Source: Alphaproteobacteria bacterium (GTDB taxonomy: Bacteria; Pseudomonadota; Alphaproteobacteria; CAAGCB01; CAG-977). Taken from it: DNA of 6,174 nucleotides. Below are positions 5,455 to 6,174 of the stretch, one piece after another (positions within the stretch are counted from its first letter, which is position 1; every line of letters begins with the position of its first letter). A program made the position numbers and the translations under genes. The stretch spans positions 1-6,174 of the forward strand of contig JAJXEL010000119.1 in NCBI GenBank assembly GCA_021639925.1, in the 5' to 3' direction. The notes below the pieces were generated by a model. It saw nothing but the letters and a program-made list of their open reading frames with translations. It searched no databases and was not told the DNA's origin.

Positions 5455-6078
5455 ATGTTTTTGGACGTATTGCTGAACGCTTTTTTCCCGCCGACGTGTC
5501 CCGTCTGCGCCAAAAGGATTGAGACACCGGGCGCGTTGTGCGGGGATTGTTTTTCGCGGCTGCAGTTTATTCACGCGCATCAGCCGGGCAAAGCGTCCGC
5601 CGTTGTTTATGACGATACAAGCAAACGTCTGATTCTGGCATTGAAGTATGGCGACAAAACGGAACTGGCGCCTTTGCTGGCGCGTATGATGGTTAATGCG
5701 GCAGACGAAATTTTGGACGGCGCCGATACGCTGACCTGCGTTCCGCTGCACTGGAAAAGAATGTTGGCCAGAAAATATAATCAAGCGGCCGTTTTGGCCG
5801 GCGCCGTTTCAAAAATTTGCGCCGTACCGTCGGATCCGCTTTTGCTTAAAAGGGTTAAATCCACGCCCAAACAGGGGACGCGCAAAGAACGGTTCGAAAA
5901 TGTCAGGGACGCGTTCGCTTTTAATTCCGGCCGTTCGGTCAAAGGCAAAACCGTCGTTTTAATCGACGACGTCGTTACGACGGGCGCCACTGCCGACGCC
6001 TGCGCCCGGCTGTTGTTAAAAAACGGCGCCGCGGAAGTCAGGCTGCTGACGTTTGCCAAAGCCGTCGGAAAAAACTAA
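5455..6078 (+). CDS. comF: ComF family phosphoribosyltransferase-like protein
   Basis: ComF proteins are cytoplasmic, carry a type I phosphoribosyltransferase fold and are needed for DNA uptake in naturally competent bacteria, although many non-competent species keep the gene. The 207-residue product has the normal layout. An N-terminal zinc-finger-like CPVC (15-18) and CGDC (29-32) is followed by VVYDDTSKRLILALKYGD (50-67), VPLHWKRMLARKYNQA (96-111), TPKQGTRKERFENVRDAF (137-154) and the PRPP-binding loop VVLIDDVVTTGAT (167-179). All expected residues are present and the length is usual. The ATG at 5455 places the start right before the LLNAFFPPTCPVC block; GGA lies 9 nt upstream. A weak promoter is possible (TTTAAT at 5399-5404, TATATC at 5422-5427). 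The gene stands alone, and its stop overlaps the stop of the next, convergent gene by 4 bp. Its DNA-uptake role in this organism is not shown by the window. Confidence 0.93.
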   Translation: MFLDVLLNAFFPPTCPVCAKRIETPGALCGDCFSRLQFIHAHQPGKASAVVYDDTSKRLILALKYGDKTELAPLLARMMVNAADEILDGADTLTCVPLHWKRMLARKYNQAAVLAGAVSKICAVPSDPLLLKRVKSTPKQGTRKERFENVRDAFAFNSGRSVKGKTVVLIDDVVTTGATADACARLLLKNGAAEVRLLTFAKAVGKN

Positions 6079-6174
6079 ACGCGGCCGTAAACGTCTTCGT
6101 AACGGATAATGTCTTCTTCGTCCAGCGTGTCGCCGGTTTGTACCTCAATGAAAATAACGTCTTCGGATCCGACG
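6075..6174 (-). CDS. C-terminal fragment of mannose-1-phosphate guanylyltransferase / mannose-6-phosphate isomerase (cupin)
   Basis: Only the last 32 codons are inside the window, read on the minus strand to a TAG at 6075-6077. The peptide contains SEDVIFIEVQTGDTLDEEDI and then IRYEDVYGRV at the end. In the cupin domain of type II phosphomannose isomerases (ManC, AlgA, XanB), the end reads like 'IEVQxGxYLGEDDIVRxEDxYGR', and the match here is close. These enzymes supply GDP-mannose, or mannose 1-phosphate via the isomerase step, for envelope polysaccharides. Some family members lack one of the two activities, and the N-terminal domain is outside the window, so the gene symbol is left open. 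The stop codon shares bases with the comF stop. Confidence 0.8.
   Translation of the reverse strand, partial: VGSEDVIFIEVQTGDTLDEEDIIRYEDVYGRV

Noticed and set aside
5434..5784. Minus-strand 116-codon open frame opposite the start of comF
   Set aside because: It is antisense to an intact comF with all motifs, and its product is Gln/Arg-rich without any recognisable feature.

Overview
The window looks like core chromosome of an alphaproteobacterium. The S4 ribosomal protein is of alphaproteobacterial type (start MSKR, GVNLWGRAKSPVNRR, a GPGQHG motif, no zinc cysteines). The mlaA-mlaC pair and the ComF and LOG proteins are ordinary for Gram-negative bacteria. Base composition is mixed: GC-richer codons sit among many A/T runs, and short AT-rich gaps separate the genes. 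This would suit an uncultured, moderate-GC host-associated lineage, but that placement is inference. I see no mobile element, tRNA, rRNA or CRISPR array. No gene-free stretch exceeds 300 bases; the longest, about 160 bases, is the rpsD leader and promoter.

Layout from left to right: rpsD (minus, C-terminus cut by the window edge); mlaC then mlaA (minus, a two-gene unit transcribed mlaA-mlaC); a plus-strand orphan protein resembling the C-terminal activation domain of B12-dependent methionine synthase; a minus-strand LOG-family phosphoribohydrolase; a plus-strand exported protein of unknown function with a Pro/Ala-rich linker; a minus-strand small lipoprotein with a possible PEBP-like pattern; a plus-strand comF; and at the right edge the last 32 codons of a minus-strand gene whose product ends like the cupin domain of mannose-1-phosphate guanylyltransferase/mannose-6-phosphate isomerase.

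Right of mlaA, every gene is on the opposite strand to its neighbour. The three convergent junctions are extremely tight: a 1-bp gap, then two 4-bp overlaps in which the stop codons share bases. The three divergent gaps (about 70 to 120 bp) must therefore hold all the promoters, and AT-rich dyads or overlapping -10-like elements can be seen there. The genes do not form one pathway. MlaA and MlaC belong to retrograde phospholipid transport at the outer membrane, and the two secreted proteins of unknown function also belong to the envelope.

No obviously new multi-gene system is present. The most unusual items are the free-standing MetH-activation-like protein, whose usual AdoMet-binding loop is not recognisable, the exported unknown protein, and an 18-bp dyad between the lipoprotein gene and comF.
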